64,000 bases of DNA from CAMQRS01 sp964370645 (GCA_964370645.1 CAYJJS010000005.1:1-64000), one strand, 5' to 3'. Counted from the stretch's first letter, positions 1 through 9,592 are shown. Program-made: numbers and translations. Notes: generated by a model not told the origin, from the sequence alone.

Positions 1-11
1 CGTATTGTGTA

Positions 12-47
12 TTAACTAAAAGTAAAAGCCACCAATAGGTGGCTTTT
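12..47 (-). terminator. Intrinsic terminator of the UPF0371 gene
   Basis: A perfect 10-bp inverted repeat, AAAAGCCACC / GGTGGCTTTT, with a 4-nt loop lies directly behind the stop codon on the minus strand and is followed there by a T-rich run. It is symmetric enough to work in both directions. Confidence 0.85.
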
Positions 48-48
48 G

Positions 49-1533
49 TTATTTTTGGTATAACTTATGAGTTTGGAATTCTGGTTCACATGTAACATTA
101 ATTTTTAGTTTTCTTAATGTTTTAAAGTCTATTTCTGATAAGATGACTGTTGAGTGAGCTTCACAACCATTTAACTCTTTTAATTTTGCATATGCTTTTT
201 TCGCATCAGCGTTAATTTCAGCACTAATAGCTAATGCAATTAATACTTCATCGGTATGCAGACGTGGGTTTTTATTACCGAATGTACGGATTTTTAATTC
301 CTGAATAGGCGCTAATACTTCGGGTGAAATAATTAGTTTATGTTCGTCAATATTTGCAAGCACTTTTAATGCGTTTAATAATGCAGCACTACCACAACCT
401 AGTAATGCAGTGGTTTTACCAGTTACAATTCGACCATTTGGTAATTGCATCGCAAAAGCAGGTTCAGATGTTTCTTTACTTAGCTCAACAGAAGTACGTA
501 CACATTCACGATCTTCAATTTGAATACCTGCTTGTGCCATAATAACGCCAATTTTCTCAATGACTTCTTCTGGTACAATTCCTTTTTTGTAGTCTATTTG
601 TGCTTGGTAGTATCTACGAATGATTTCATCATTACTCGCTTGTTGTGTTTCTTCATCATCAATAATACACATACCTGCCATATTAACTCCCATGTCGGTA
701 GGACTCTTATAAGGAGATTCACCTAATATTTTTTCAAACATAGTATTTAATACAGGGAATATCTCAATGTCTCTATTATAGTTAACTGTTGTTTTTTGAT
801 ATGCTTCTAGGTGAAATGGGTCAATCATATTTACATCGTTTAAGTCGGCAGTAGCTGCTTCGTAAGCTAAGTTGACTGGATGTTTTAGTGGTAAGTTCCA
901 TACAGGGAAGGTTTCAAATTTTGCATACCCTGCATTGACTCCACGAGTGTGTTCATTATATAGCTGAGAAAGACAAGTAGCCATTTTCCCTGAACCAGGT
1001 CCTGGAGCAGTTACAACAACAAGCGGTTTGCTTGTTTCTATGTATTCGTTTTTACCATAACCTTCTTCACTTACAATGTATGCAACATTACTTGGGTAGC
1101 CTGCGATTGGATAATGCAAGAATACTTTTTCACCTAAAAATTCAAGATGTTGCTTGAATGTGATTGCTGCTGGTTGATCGTTAAAGTGTGTAATTGTTAC
1201 ACTTCCTACGAATAAACCTTGATCACGGTATGCATCAATTAGACGTAATACCTCTACATCATAAGAGATACCTAAATCGTTACGCACTTTATTTTTTTCA
1301 ATGTCGTTGGCATTGATGACGATGATGATTTCTACATCGTCTTTTAATTCCATTAACATTTTTAATTTTGCATCTGGTTCAAACCCAGGCAATACTCTTG
1401 AAGCGTGGTGGTCATCAAAAAGTTTTCCACCAAACTCTAAATATAACTTATCTCCAAATTGAGATATTCTTTCTTTAATGTGCTTAGATTGTAATTGCAC
1501 ATATTGTTCATTGCTAAAACCGATTTTTTTCAT
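49..1533 (-). CDS. UPF0371 / DUF1846 family protein
   Basis: A 494-residue protein that matches the UPF0371 (DUF1846) family over its full length, starting with the typical MKKIGF and ending in the conserved NVTCEPEFQTHKLYQK tail. The family is widespread in Firmicutes; structures exist but no firm biochemical role is established. A Gly-rich, P-loop-like stretch APGPGSGK lies near residue 180, and the block FPVWNLPLKHPVNLAYEAA is highly conserved. The gene is monocistronic, diverges from murA and ends in a strong terminator. The start is set by family conservation: the nearest good AGGAG lies about 40 nt upstream, so the ribosome site is weak. A five-codon open frame overlaps the start by ATGA on the same strand, but has no ribosome site at a normal distance either. 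Identity is secure, function is not. Confidence 0.93.
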   Translation of the reverse strand: MKKIGFSNEQYVQLQSKHIKERISQFGDKLYLEFGGKLFDDHHASRVLPGFEPDAKLKMLMELKDDVEIIIVINANDIEKNKVRNDLGISYDVEVLRLIDAYRDQGLFVGSVTITHFNDQPAAITFKQHLEFLGEKVFLHYPIAGYPSNVAYIVSEEGYGKNEYIETSKPLVVVTAPGPGSGKMATCLSQLYNEHTRGVNAGYAKFETFPVWNLPLKHPVNLAYEAATADLNDVNMIDPFHLEAYQKTTVNYNRDIEIFPVLNTMFEKILGESPYKSPTDMGVNMAGMCIIDDEETQQASNDEIIRRYYQAQIDYKKGIVPEEVIEKIGVIMAQAGIQIEDRECVRTSVELSKETSEPAFAMQLPNGRIVTGKTTALLGCGSAALLNALKVLANIDEHKLIISPEVLAPIQELKIRTFGNKNPRLHTDEVLIALAISAEINADAKKAYAKLKELNGCEAHSTVILSEIDFKTLRKLKINVTCEPEFQTHKLYQK

Positions 1534-1781
1534 TTTTTTAATTCCATAATGGATAAACCAATTATGTTGTAATCTCCTCTCTTAAAACTAGTGATGATAT
1601 AAAATAATCATAAAATCTATTATAGAAGAAAATAGGAAAATAAGGAAGTAAAAAACTTAAAAAAAATCAAATTGAAGAAACGTAAAATAATCATAGTATT
1701 AAATGCAAAAATCTATTATAATGTTGTATTGAAGTCAAAGCTATTTGTGATAGTTAATATAAAGAAGAATAGGAGAAACAT
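1534..1781. promoter_or_regulatory. Divergent regulatory region, UPF0371 / murA
   Basis: This 248-bp AT-rich gap between divergent genes holds a TATAAT hexamer at 1717-1722, probably the -10 element of murA, with a poor -35. A related block (AAAATAATCATA followed by AAATCTATTATA) occurs at about 1600-1625 and again at 1685-1722, the second copy with about 12 extra bases. No gene is seen. Confidence 0.4.
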
Positions 1782-3044
1782 ATGAAAGATATTATTCGTA
1801 TAGAGGGTGGACATGAATTACGCGGTAGTGTTCGAATTTCTGGTAGTAAAAATGCAACGGTTGCATTGATTCCAGCAGCTATTTTGAGCTCTGGATTAGT
1901 GACTGTTGTAGGTGTTCCAGATATTGCAGATGTTGCAAACCTTAAAGTGTTACTTGAAGAATTAAACGTGAAGGTAAATATCAAAGCACTAGATCATATT
2001 ATAATTGATCCCAGAGAAATGGAAAACTTACCAATGGTAAGCGATAAAGTGACAAAATTGCGTGCTTCATATTACTTTATGGGTGCGTTATTAGGGAAAT
2101 ATGGTAAGTGTAAGATCAAGATGCCTGGAGGGTGTTATTTGGGGCCAAGACCAATTGATTTACATTTAAAAGGGTTTGAGGCACTTGGTGCCAGTGTTAG
2201 ACATGAAGATGGATGTTACATTTTGGAAGCGAAAGAGCTTAGGGGAAATCGTATTTTCTTAGATATGGCTAGTGTAGGAGCTACCATTAATATAATGTGT
2301 GCAGCAGTATATGCAAAAGGAAAAACAATGATTGAAAATGCTGCAAAAGAACCTGAAATCATCGATGTTGCAACGATGTTGAACAAGATGGGTGCAAAAA
2401 TTCGTGGAGTAGGAACAGATGTGATTACCATCGAAGGTGTTGATGTGTTAGATGGGTGTTTTCATGAAATTATTCCAGATCGTATTGAGGCTGCAACATA
2501 CATTTGTTTAGCTGCTAGTGCGGGAAACGGTGTGAGTGTTGAAAATATTATACCTCAGCATATTGAATCATTGCTTGCAAAGTTAGAAGAAATTGGTGTA
2601 GATATGGAAGTAGATATTGATCGTGTGTTAGTGAAAGGTAGAAGTACGCAGTTACAACCGATTAAAGTGACAACAGGAACCTACCCAGGGTTTGCAACAG
2701 ATATTCAACAACCGCTAACTGCGTTATTGACACAATGTCATGGACAATCAAAGGTTAGTGAGACAATTTATACAGAGCGCTTTAAACATTGTAATGAGTT
2801 GAATAAAATGGGTGCGAGCATTGATGTATTGACACCGAGCGCTTTGATCAACGGTCCAACTAAGTTAAGTGGAACGCGTGTTGTAGCTACGGATTTACGT
2901 TGTGGAGCAAGTTTGGTTATCGCTGGATTACTAGCGGAAGGAATTACCGAAATTGAAGATATTTATCATATCGAAAGAGGGTATGAGGATTTAATTGGAA
3001 AACTAAGTGCGTTAGGAGCGGTTATTGAAAAAGTTTGTGTATAA
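1782..3044 (+). CDS. murA: UDP-N-acetylglucosamine 1-carboxyvinyltransferase
   Basis: MurA transfers enolpyruvate from PEP to UDP-GlcNAc, the first committed step of peptidoglycan synthesis in the cytoplasm. The 420-residue length is typical. The substrate lysine is in GSKN (K23) and the catalytic cysteine, target of fosfomycin, is C118 in PGGCYLGPRP, followed by the family block IDLHLKGFEALGA. The start has AGGAG eight bases upstream. In Bacillus murAA sits just before spoIID; here the spoIID cluster is 6.5 kb away, so this copy is detached from it. A small GNAT gene follows 18 bases later and is probably cotranscribed. Low-GC Gram-positives often carry two MurA paralogues; which one this is cannot be told from the window. 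Confidence 0.96.
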   Translation: MKDIIRIEGGHELRGSVRISGSKNATVALIPAAILSSGLVTVVGVPDIADVANLKVLLEELNVKVNIKALDHIIIDPREMENLPMVSDKVTKLRASYYFMGALLGKYGKCKIKMPGGCYLGPRPIDLHLKGFEALGASVRHEDGCYILEAKELRGNRIFLDMASVGATINIMCAAVYAKGKTMIENAAKEPEIIDVATMLNKMGAKIRGVGTDVITIEGVDVLDGCFHEIIPDRIEAATYICLAASAGNGVSVENIIPQHIESLLAKLEEIGVDMEVDIDRVLVKGRSTQLQPIKVTTGTYPGFATDIQQPLTALLTQCHGQSKVSETIYTERFKHCNELNKMGASIDVLTPSALINGPTKLSGTRVVATDLRCGASLVIAGLLAEGITEIEDIYHIERGYEDLIGKLSALGAVIEKVCV

Positions 3045-3062
3045 TAAATGTAGGAGGTAGTT

Positions 3063-3344
3063 ATGGAAACTGCATATACATTTGAATTAAAAGATTCACA
3101 AATTAGAATATTGGAAGATGGAAAAATAATTGGACATGTGGCTTTTCAAAAGAATGAAAATGTCTTGGATGTAGTAAGTACACAAGTGGATGCATCGCAA
3201 CGTGGAAAAGGGATTGCACAGAAACTTATGCAATATTTATATGCATACAGTAAGCAAGAAGGTTATAAATTACGTCCAATATGTAGTTATGTGATTGCAT
3301 ATTATGAAAAACACATAGAGCTTCAAGATCAAATAGTGGATTAA
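3063..3344 (+). CDS. Short GNAT-like N-acetyltransferase
   Basis: A 93-residue protein of the minimal GNAT class (Acetyltransf_CG, YjdJ-like). The acetyl-CoA site is visible as VDASQRGKGIAQKLM at residues 42-56, matching the R/Q-x-x-G-x-G/A pattern, followed by the CSYVIAYYEKH segment usual near the C-terminus of this class. Such proteins carry only the core of the GNAT fold and their substrates are generally unknown. It follows murA by 18 bases with an AGGAGG site and is closed by a strong terminator, so it forms a two-gene unit with murA. A link to cell wall synthesis rests on position only. Confidence 0.85.
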   Translation: METAYTFELKDSQIRILEDGKIIGHVAFQKNENVLDVVSTQVDASQRGKGIAQKLMQYLYAYSKQEGYKLRPICSYVIAYYEKHIELQDQIVD

Positions 3345-3376
3345 ACGGCAGTAATAAATATTACTACCGTTTTTTA
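3344..3376 (+). terminator. Terminator of murA-GNAT
   Basis: AACGGCAGTAATA pairs with TATTACTACCGTT with one mismatch and runs into six T. It begins on the last base of the GNAT stop codon. Confidence 0.88.
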
Positions 3377-3394
3377 ATATTGTTTCATTTCTAT

Positions 3395-3422
3395 ATGACA
3401 AAGCATGGAAATATGGTAAAAT
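3395..3422 (+). promoter_or_regulatory. Promoter of the S41 protease gene
   Basis: ATGACA (5 of 6 to TTGACA), a 16-bp spacer, and TAAAAT preceded by TGG, an extended -10. Transcription would start about 18 bases before the start codon. Confidence 0.6.
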
Positions 3423-3446
3423 AGATAAAGTTTATGAGGTGAATTC

Positions 3447-4934
3447 ATGGAAGAACATAAAAGAAGAATACGAGTGAAAAGACATTTATGGCCGGATGAA
3501 ATAGCAAAACAAAAGCAAAAGACAATGAAAAGATTTGCGTTACTAGCAGCTTGTCTTATTTGTTTTTTAGGTGGATTTTCAATTGCGGCTTTTTCCAATG
3601 TAAGTATTGGAGGCTTAGGTAATACAAAAATCTCTGAGGATGAGAAGTTGCAAGAGATTTTTAATATACTTAGTACAGAATGGTATTTTTCAAAAGAAGT
3701 AGAGGATATCGACGCATTTTTGAAAGAGCGTGCAATTGATGGAGTGACTATCAGTGAATATGATATTCACACTAATTATTTAGGTCCAGAGGATGCGGCA
3801 GAATATTTGAGTCAACTGGAAGGTAATTTTGTTGGTGTTGGTATGGTGTACTCAAATGTGAAAGGGGCTTTCATTATTCAATCCACGTATCCTAATTCTC
3901 CTGCTAGCGAAGCAGGTCTGCAACCTGGGGATATTATCACAAAGGTGAATGGGGTGTCGGTTGAAGGGAAAACAACGGATGAAGTTGCAGATTTAGCATT
4001 AGGGGAAAGTGGAACGATTATTAAGATTGAATATATTCGTCTAGGTGCTACACATGAAGTGGAGATGACTAGACGTAGTATAAGTACAACGGTATATGGA
4101 TATATCGAAAACAACGTTGGAATTTTGGAGATTAGTAGTTTTGCAGAAACATCAACGATAGAAGTGCAGTCCTACTTAACGCAATTCAATGATGCTGGTG
4201 TAGATGAAATTATCATCGATATGCGTGGAAATACAGGTGGTTATTTGATCACTTGTGTAGAGATTGCGAATTTCTTCTTAGAAAAAGGTAGTGTTGTATT
4301 AAAAGAACAAGATAAAGAAGGAAATATTAAAGAGTTCACAACAAGTGAAGAACCCTTTATGGATTTTGAGGATATTGTCGTGTTAGTAGATGAAAATACA
4401 GCAAGTGCTGCAGAAGCATTAACTGCGGCTTTATCGGATAATTTAGATAATGTGGATGTCGTTGGAATGACAACATATGGAAAAGGAACGGTTCAGCAGT
4501 CTAGAGTATTTGAAGATGGTAGTTATTTAAAATACACGATTGCAGAATGGTTAACTCCATTGGATGAAAAAATACATGAAGTAGGAATAACACCGGATGT
4601 AGAAGTGAGTCTACCTTTAGCGGTGAACCATTACACAATACAGGATGATAGCGTTTATTATGTAGATAGTGTTGCTGGAAAAGTGATGGATGCACAAATT
4701 TATTTGCAGTTTTTAGGGTATGATGTAGATCGAGTGGATGGCTATTATTCACAATCGACAAAACTGGCGGTTGAGCAATTCAAAGCGGATTTAGGTTTAC
4801 TTGTTAATGATGCAATTGATAATGAGTTGTTGATTTCATTGATTTCATCAAGTAAGCAAAAATGGTACCAAGAAGAATCGTTATTAGATACACAAATCCA
4901 AGAAGCCTATAGCATTATTGAAGCGAATAACTAA
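3447..4934 (+). CDS. Membrane-anchored PDZ S41 (carboxyl-terminal processing) protease
   Basis: A CtpA/CtpB-type serine protease, 495 residues. A basic cytoplasmic tail leads to one membrane segment (about 30-50), so the protease faces outside. Then come a PDZ domain (about 125-205, with GLQPGDIITKVNG), the S41 catalytic domain (about 220-385) with nucleophile S320 in ENTASAAE and general base K346 in TYGKGTVQ, and a C-terminal peptidoglycan-binding type 1 repeat (about 410-470). This is the usual Firmicutes layout. In spore formers a CtpB-like member cuts SpoIVFA; other members act on envelope proteins, and the target here cannot be assigned. It has its own extended -10 promoter and is followed by a long inverted repeat. 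Confidence 0.93.
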   Translation: MEEHKRRIRVKRHLWPDEIAKQKQKTMKRFALLAACLICFLGGFSIAAFSNVSIGGLGNTKISEDEKLQEIFNILSTEWYFSKEVEDIDAFLKERAIDGVTISEYDIHTNYLGPEDAAEYLSQLEGNFVGVGMVYSNVKGAFIIQSTYPNSPASEAGLQPGDIITKVNGVSVEGKTTDEVADLALGESGTIIKIEYIRLGATHEVEMTRRSISTTVYGYIENNVGILEISSFAETSTIEVQSYLTQFNDAGVDEIIIDMRGNTGGYLITCVEIANFFLEKGSVVLKEQDKEGNIKEFTTSEEPFMDFEDIVVLVDENTASAAEALTAALSDNLDNVDVVGMTTYGKGTVQQSRVFEDGSYLKYTIAEWLTPLDEKIHEVGITPDVEVSLPLAVNHYTIQDDSVYYVDSVAGKVMDAQIYLQFLGYDVDRVDGYYSQSTKLAVEQFKADLGLLVNDAIDNELLISLISSSKQKWYQEESLLDTQIQEAYSIIEANN

Positions 4935-4963
4935 GAAACGATTGCAACTGCAATCGTTTCTTA
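4932..4963. terminator. 15-bp perfect inverted repeat, terminator-like
   Basis: TAAGAAACGATTGCA is mirrored by TGCAATCGTTTCTTA with a 2-nt centre, starting inside the S41 protease stop codon. There is no clear T run after the plus-strand arm, so it is a weak intrinsic terminator or an RNA-stabilising hairpin. Confidence 0.6.
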
Positions 4964-5030
4964 TATACGTGTATAGATTGCATAAAAAGGCATAAAATAA
5001 ATGTTAATAGCGTATATATGAGGAGGTTTT

Positions 5031-6995
5031 ATGTTTACATTACAATCAAAGTTTAAACCGAGTGGGGATCAACCACAAGCCATTGAAAAACTTGTTGAAG
5101 GTTTACAAAAAGGACTTGAACACCAAGTTCTTTTAGGTGCTACAGGAACAGGGAAGACATTTACTATGGCAAATGTTATTGCACAAGTGAATAAACCTAC
5201 CCTTGTTTTCGTACATAATAAGACACTTGCGGGACAATTGTACATTGAGTTAAAAGAATTGTTTCCAACTAATCGCGTGGAGTATTTTGTTTCTAATTTC
5301 GACTATTATCAACCAGAAGCCTATTTACCAAGTAGTGATACATACATAGACAAGACAGCGACAACCAACCAAGAATTGGATATGCTTCGAATGGCTGCTG
5401 AAAATAGTGTTTTAGAGCGTAGAGATACAATCATTGTTGCTAGTGTGGCGTGTATTTATGGAGCAAGTAATCCAGAGTTGTATCGTGGAATGTTTTACAA
5501 TTTGCGAGTTGGTGAATGTATTGATCGTAAGGAATTATTGAAACAACTTGTCTCTAGACAATACAGTCGAAATGATATGGATGTAATACGTGGTTCTTTT
5601 CGTGTGCGTGGTGACAACATTGAAATAGGATTGGGGCACACGGATGCGTATATTTTACGTATCGAAATGTTTGATGAAGAGATTGAACGAATTTGTGAAG
5701 TGGATCCACTAACAGGAAAAGTGATACAAGCATATCAAGTGTACGTGCTGTATCCAGCTAGTGGGTATGCTACACCAAAGGAACAATTAAAAAAAGCCTG
5801 TATAACCATTGAAGAAGAATTAGAAGGACGTCTTACACAATTTAAAGAAGAAGATAAGCTGTTAGAGTTACAAAGGCTAGAACAACGAACACGTTATGAT
5901 GTAGAGGCTTTGAGAGAGTTTGGTATGTGCCCAGGAATTGAAAATTATGCTAGACACATCGATGGAAGAAGTCCAGGTGAAACACCCTATACATTATTTG
6001 ATTATTTCCCTGAAGATTTTTTACTTGTGATTGATGAAAGTCATGTATCGATTCCACAAGTTAGAGGGATGTATAATGGGGATCGCGCACGTAAAGAAAC
6101 ACTTGTGAATTTTGGATTTCGTTTGCCAAGTGCACTGGATAATCGACCATTGCGTTTTGAGGAGTTTGAAAAAAAGGTGAGTCAAGCAATCTATGTTAGT
6201 GCCACACCTGGAGATTATGAATTGGAAAAAGTAAATCATCAGGTAGTACAACAAATTATTCGTCCAACAGGATTGTTGGATCCACTTGTAGATGTAAGAA
6301 AAACACATGGGCAAATAGATGATTTGGTGGATGAAATACGTACACAAATTGCAAGAAATGAAAGAACGTTAATTACGACTTTAACAGTGCGTATGGCAGA
6401 GGATCTAAGTTCTTACTTAAAACAGTTAGACTTTAAAGTTGCATGGTTGCACCATGAAGTAAAAACGATTGAGAGAAGTGAGATTATTAATGATTTACGA
6501 TTGGGTAAATATGATGTTTTAATTGGTATTAACTTATTACGAGAGGGATTGGATATTCCTGAAGTATCTTTGATTACTATTTTAGATGCGGACAAAGAAG
6601 GTTTTTTACGTAGTGAGCGTTCATTGATTCAGATTATTGGTCGTGCAGCTAGAAATAGCAATGGTCGTGTAATTATGTATGCTGATACTATTACAAAGTC
6701 GATGCGAAAAGCATTGGATGAAACACAACGTAGAAGAGAAATACAAATGCAGTTTAATGAGGAACACGGTATTACACCAACAACAATAAAAAAAGAAGTG
6801 CACGAGGCGATGCACTCGCACGAAACGAAAGAAATGTCGAAAAAATATATTTCCAAAAAAGGGAAAGTTTCGAAAAAAGAAAAGGAAGCATTATTAGAGT
6901 CTATGGAGAAAGAGATGAAAGAAGCAGCGAAAGCATTGGATTTTGAAAGAGCAGCACAGTTGAGAGATATGCTGATGGAGTTAAGGAATGCGTAA
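5031..6995 (+). CDS. uvrB: Excinuclease ABC subunit B
   Basis: UvrB verifies DNA damage in nucleotide excision repair, is loaded by UvrA and recruits UvrC and UvrD. All landmarks are present in 654 residues: Walker A GATGTGKT (36-43), the beta-hairpin region around YYQPEAYLPSSDTYI, helicase-like block VIDESH, ATPase motif QIIGRAARN, and a C-terminal UVR domain (last 40 residues) that binds UvrC. An AGGAGG site precedes the start. uvrA, often next to uvrB, is not in this window. uvrB is first in an apparent four-gene operon whose other members are membrane proteins; its last 8 bases overlap the MFS gene, so translation is probably coupled. Confidence 0.97.
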   Translation: MFTLQSKFKPSGDQPQAIEKLVEGLQKGLEHQVLLGATGTGKTFTMANVIAQVNKPTLVFVHNKTLAGQLYIELKELFPTNRVEYFVSNFDYYQPEAYLPSSDTYIDKTATTNQELDMLRMAAENSVLERRDTIIVASVACIYGASNPELYRGMFYNLRVGECIDRKELLKQLVSRQYSRNDMDVIRGSFRVRGDNIEIGLGHTDAYILRIEMFDEEIERICEVDPLTGKVIQAYQVYVLYPASGYATPKEQLKKACITIEEELEGRLTQFKEEDKLLELQRLEQRTRYDVEALREFGMCPGIENYARHIDGRSPGETPYTLFDYFPEDFLLVIDESHVSIPQVRGMYNGDRARKETLVNFGFRLPSALDNRPLRFEEFEKKVSQAIYVSATPGDYELEKVNHQVVQQIIRPTGLLDPLVDVRKTHGQIDDLVDEIRTQIARNERTLITTLTVRMAEDLSSYLKQLDFKVAWLHHEVKTIERSEIINDLRLGKYDVLIGINLLREGLDIPEVSLITILDADKEGFLRSERSLIQIIGRAARNSNGRVIMYADTITKSMRKALDETQRRREIQMQFNEEHGITPTTIKKEVHEAMHSHETKEMSKKYISKKGKVSKKEKEALLESMEKEMKEAAKALDFERAAQLRDMLMELRNA

Positions 6996-8166
6996 ATATC
7001 ATTTCTTTTTCTTCTTTTTTATTATGGCATTACAAAGTATGGCAGCTAACTTTGCACATCCAATTACACCAACAATCATTTATGATTTGGGTTTAGAGAG
7101 TTATAGTTTTGGATTGTTTTTTGCAGGTATGGCATTTACCAATTTCTTATTTTCTCCTTTTTGGGCGAATCAAATAAAACGTAGAGGGAGCGCAAAGGTT
7201 TTAGGTGTTTGTTGTGTAGGATATGCAATTGGACAAGCTATGTTTGGTGTTTTCACAACCATTGAAACCATCTTTCTTGCTAGAGTATTTTCAGGATTAT
7301 TTGTAAGTGGAATCATGGTTAGTTATCTGACTTATGTAATCCACAAGGCGGATATTTCACAACGAGGACGATTGCTTGCATTGTCGGCCACTTTTACAAG
7401 TGTATTTGGAGCGTTTGGTTATCTAATTGGCGGTGTGGTTGGAGTTTATTCAATTCCGATTACATTTGTTTTACAAAGTGGTGTTTTGGCTTTGTGTGGA
7501 CTATTGTTTTATTTCACACTAGCAGACGATCGAGTAAGTGAAACAAATACGTTATCAATAAAAAGTATGAATCCATTTTCAGCCTTTATACAAGCTAAGC
7601 AATATATTAATGTATTATTTGTTGCACTGTTTGCATGTGTCTTTATTTCTAGTGTAGCGACAACTTGTTTTGATCAAAGTTTTAATTATTATATAAAAGA
7701 TGTATTTCAGTTTAGCTCTGTATATAATGGTACTTTAAAAGCGGTTGTTGGCTTCATCTCGCTAATCGCAAATACAACAATTTGCGTATATTTAATTCGT
7801 AGAACGAACCAAGTGAATAGTGCAATTGTTTTGTTTTTGGGATGTGCGTTCACGTTGTTTTCTATCTTATGGATTTCTCAATTGGTTTTATTTATGGGGA
7901 TAGTTTTAATCTTTTTTGCATGTAATGCAATGTATATACCAATTGTACAAAACATTTGTGTAGAACAAGCAAAGGGAAGTGATTCGACAGCGATAATGGG
8001 TTTATATAATGCTATGAAATCCTTAGGAATGATTGGGGGAGCCTTGGTAGCGGGGTTTGTATATGATGTGAATAACACATTACCATTCTCTTTATCTTCC
8101 ATATTTTTCATAATTGCGATATTATGTTTATTGTATTATAAAGTATTACTTAGGAGGAAATCGTAG
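6988..8166 (+). CDS. MFS transporter, drug-efflux-like
   Basis: A 392-residue integral membrane protein with about 12 hydrophobic segments in two halves, as in the major facilitator superfamily. The conserved motif between TM2 and TM3 is seen as ANQIKRRGSAKVLG, and GVFTTIETIFLARVFSGLF fits TM4 of the DHA1-type group. The substrate is not predictable. It overlaps uvrB by 8 bases and is followed with no gap by the ligase-like gene, with which it shares the operon. The coupling to uvrB is by position only. Confidence 0.85.
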   Translation: MRKYHFFFFFFIMALQSMAANFAHPITPTIIYDLGLESYSFGLFFAGMAFTNFLFSPFWANQIKRRGSAKVLGVCCVGYAIGQAMFGVFTTIETIFLARVFSGLFVSGIMVSYLTYVIHKADISQRGRLLALSATFTSVFGAFGYLIGGVVGVYSIPITFVLQSGVLALCGLLFYFTLADDRVSETNTLSIKSMNPFSAFIQAKQYINVLFVALFACVFISSVATTCFDQSFNYYIKDVFQFSSVYNGTLKAVVGFISLIANTTICVYLIRRTNQVNSAIVLFLGCAFTLFSILWISQLVLFMGIVLIFFACNAMYIPIVQNICVEQAKGSDSTAIMGLYNAMKSLGMIGGALVAGFVYDVNNTLPFSLSSIFFIIAILCLLYYKVLLRRKS

Positions 8167-9405
8167 ATGGGACATGTAAGAGCCTTTGTTTATGAGTTTT
8201 TTAATACATATACCAAAGATGAGCAATGGATGACAATTTTATTTGCAAGTGCATTCTTGCCATTTCAAGTGACTTTATTCATTGTTGGATTGGGAGCTGT
8301 TGGATTGATTGTATTTACAGATGTGAAAAAACTAATTCGCACAGTGAGAGGTGGAAAGTTATTGTTGTGGATAACCATATATAGTTTTGTGGTATCACTA
8401 TTGTCACAAAATCCACAAGGGATGCTTGTTTCCGCTGTATTTTTCTTGTTTATGATAAATTTATTACATTACCAAAAATATTTAAATCGAAAAGTCTTTG
8501 AACAAGTAATTGATATTGCGATTATCTTAAGTATAGGAGCTGTTTTATATAGTGTGTTTGAACAAGTGTATTACATGACACAAGTAGATGGTATGGGGTT
8601 TTTCGATATTCAAAATAAACCTATATATCGTGTGAAATCATTCTTCTATAATGCAAACTATTACGCAACTATGATTGTTGTTGTGCAATCCTTTTGTATT
8701 TATAAGTATTTCAAAATTAAGAAGTTAAGTTTTCGCTTTTTCTATGGTGGAGTAGTATTAGCAAATGCATTTGCTTTATACCTTACAGGAGCTCGAACTG
8801 CGATTCTTGTAATGGTAATTATGGTTTTGGTTATGTTACTTGTGAATGCTTGGTATAAAAGTTTTGTAGCTGCCCTTTTAGGAATTGGTGGTAGTGTTTT
8901 TGCGTTAAGTTTAAAACCAGGCTTGATTCCTAGGTTAGCTTCACAGGGGCTGGACTTAGCAAGACGTGAACAAATATGGGAAGCAGCAATTTTGATGTTG
9001 AAAGATAGTTTTGTTTTTGGAAGGGGTCCATATGCTTATTCACATCAATATCATCAATATATTGATAAATATATTGATGTATATGGGATTGAGCGATATG
9101 AGGAGTATTCTTTGGGAATTGCAACACAACATGCACACAACGCATTATTAGATATGTTGATTTCCTTTGGTATAGTAGGAACACTTTTAATATTTATATA
9201 TATTGTTCAACAAATTCGACAACTATTTCAAATGATTAAAATGAAAGTGGATAAAGAAGCAATCGCATTACTTGTTGCATTTCTAGTAATTGCTGTGACT
9301 TCAAGCATTATTGATCATGTATTCTTTTGGGTAAATACAGGAATGATTTTCTTCTTACTGTTAGGAAGTTGTGATATGTTTATTAGGGAGAATGGATATG
9401 AATGA
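8167..9405 (+). CDS. O-antigen ligase / Wzy-like membrane protein
   Basis: A 412-residue polytopic protein with 10-12 hydrophobic segments and a large extracytoplasmic loop around residues 280-330. The signature of the Wzy/WaaL superfamily is visible as LYLTGARTAILV in the middle and the HAHNALLDMLISFGIVGTLL block after the big loop. Members join or polymerise undecaprenyl-linked glycans on the outer face of the membrane. In a Gram-positive this suggests a role in capsule, teichoic or other wall glycans; no other glycan genes are adjacent, so the substrate is unknown. The start codon directly follows the MFS stop codon, and AGGAGG lies inside the end of the MFS gene. Confidence 0.85.
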   Translation: MGHVRAFVYEFFNTYTKDEQWMTILFASAFLPFQVTLFIVGLGAVGLIVFTDVKKLIRTVRGGKLLLWITIYSFVVSLLSQNPQGMLVSAVFFLFMINLLHYQKYLNRKVFEQVIDIAIILSIGAVLYSVFEQVYYMTQVDGMGFFDIQNKPIYRVKSFFYNANYYATMIVVVQSFCIYKYFKIKKLSFRFFYGGVVLANAFALYLTGARTAILVMVIMVLVMLLVNAWYKSFVAALLGIGGSVFALSLKPGLIPRLASQGLDLARREQIWEAAILMLKDSFVFGRGPYAYSHQYHQYIDKYIDVYGIERYEEYSLGIATQHAHNALLDMLISFGIVGTLLIFIYIVQQIRQLFQMIKMKVDKEAIALLVAFLVIAVTSSIIDHVFFWVNTGMIFFLLLGSCDMFIRENGYE

Positions 9406-9592
9406 TATTCTTAATATTAGTGTATATATTATGAGCTTTGCGTTTTGCTTATATGCAATCAGCGCAATTAACTTTGAAAAAATATGTTATGTATCAAATC
9501 CATATAAAGTACGCTTACTAATGATTTTAATGGCCATAGGATTAGCGTATTTAGTTGCTCAATTTTTATTAATGATCACCATTTATCATTAA
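9398..9592 (+). CDS. DUF1146 family small membrane protein (YwzB-like)
   Basis: A 64-residue protein with two membrane segments (about 5-22 and 40-60), matching DUF1146, known in Bacillus as YwzB. The start is placed at the ATG seven bases after AGGGAG; an upstream ATG is too close to that site. It overlaps the preceding gene by 8 bases. In Bacillus, ywzB lies just ahead of the murAA-spoIID-spoIIQ region, and here too it precedes spoIID, so this is a conserved neighbourhood. Its function is unknown. Confidence 0.85.
   Translation: MNDILNISVYIMSFAFCLYAISAINFEKICYVSNPYKVRLLMILMAIGLAYLVAQFLLMITIYH

Noticed and set aside
1534..1547. Five-codon leader frame overlapping the UPF0371 start by ATGA on the minus strand
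   Set aside because: The only good ribosome site is more than 20 bases upstream of it and there is no codon bias or attenuator structure; not called as a gene.
9041..9082. Repeated ATATTGATAAATATATTGAT in the O-antigen ligase gene as a regulatory repeat
   Set aside because: It encodes the repeated YIDKYIDVY of the external loop and lies in frame; simple coding repetition.
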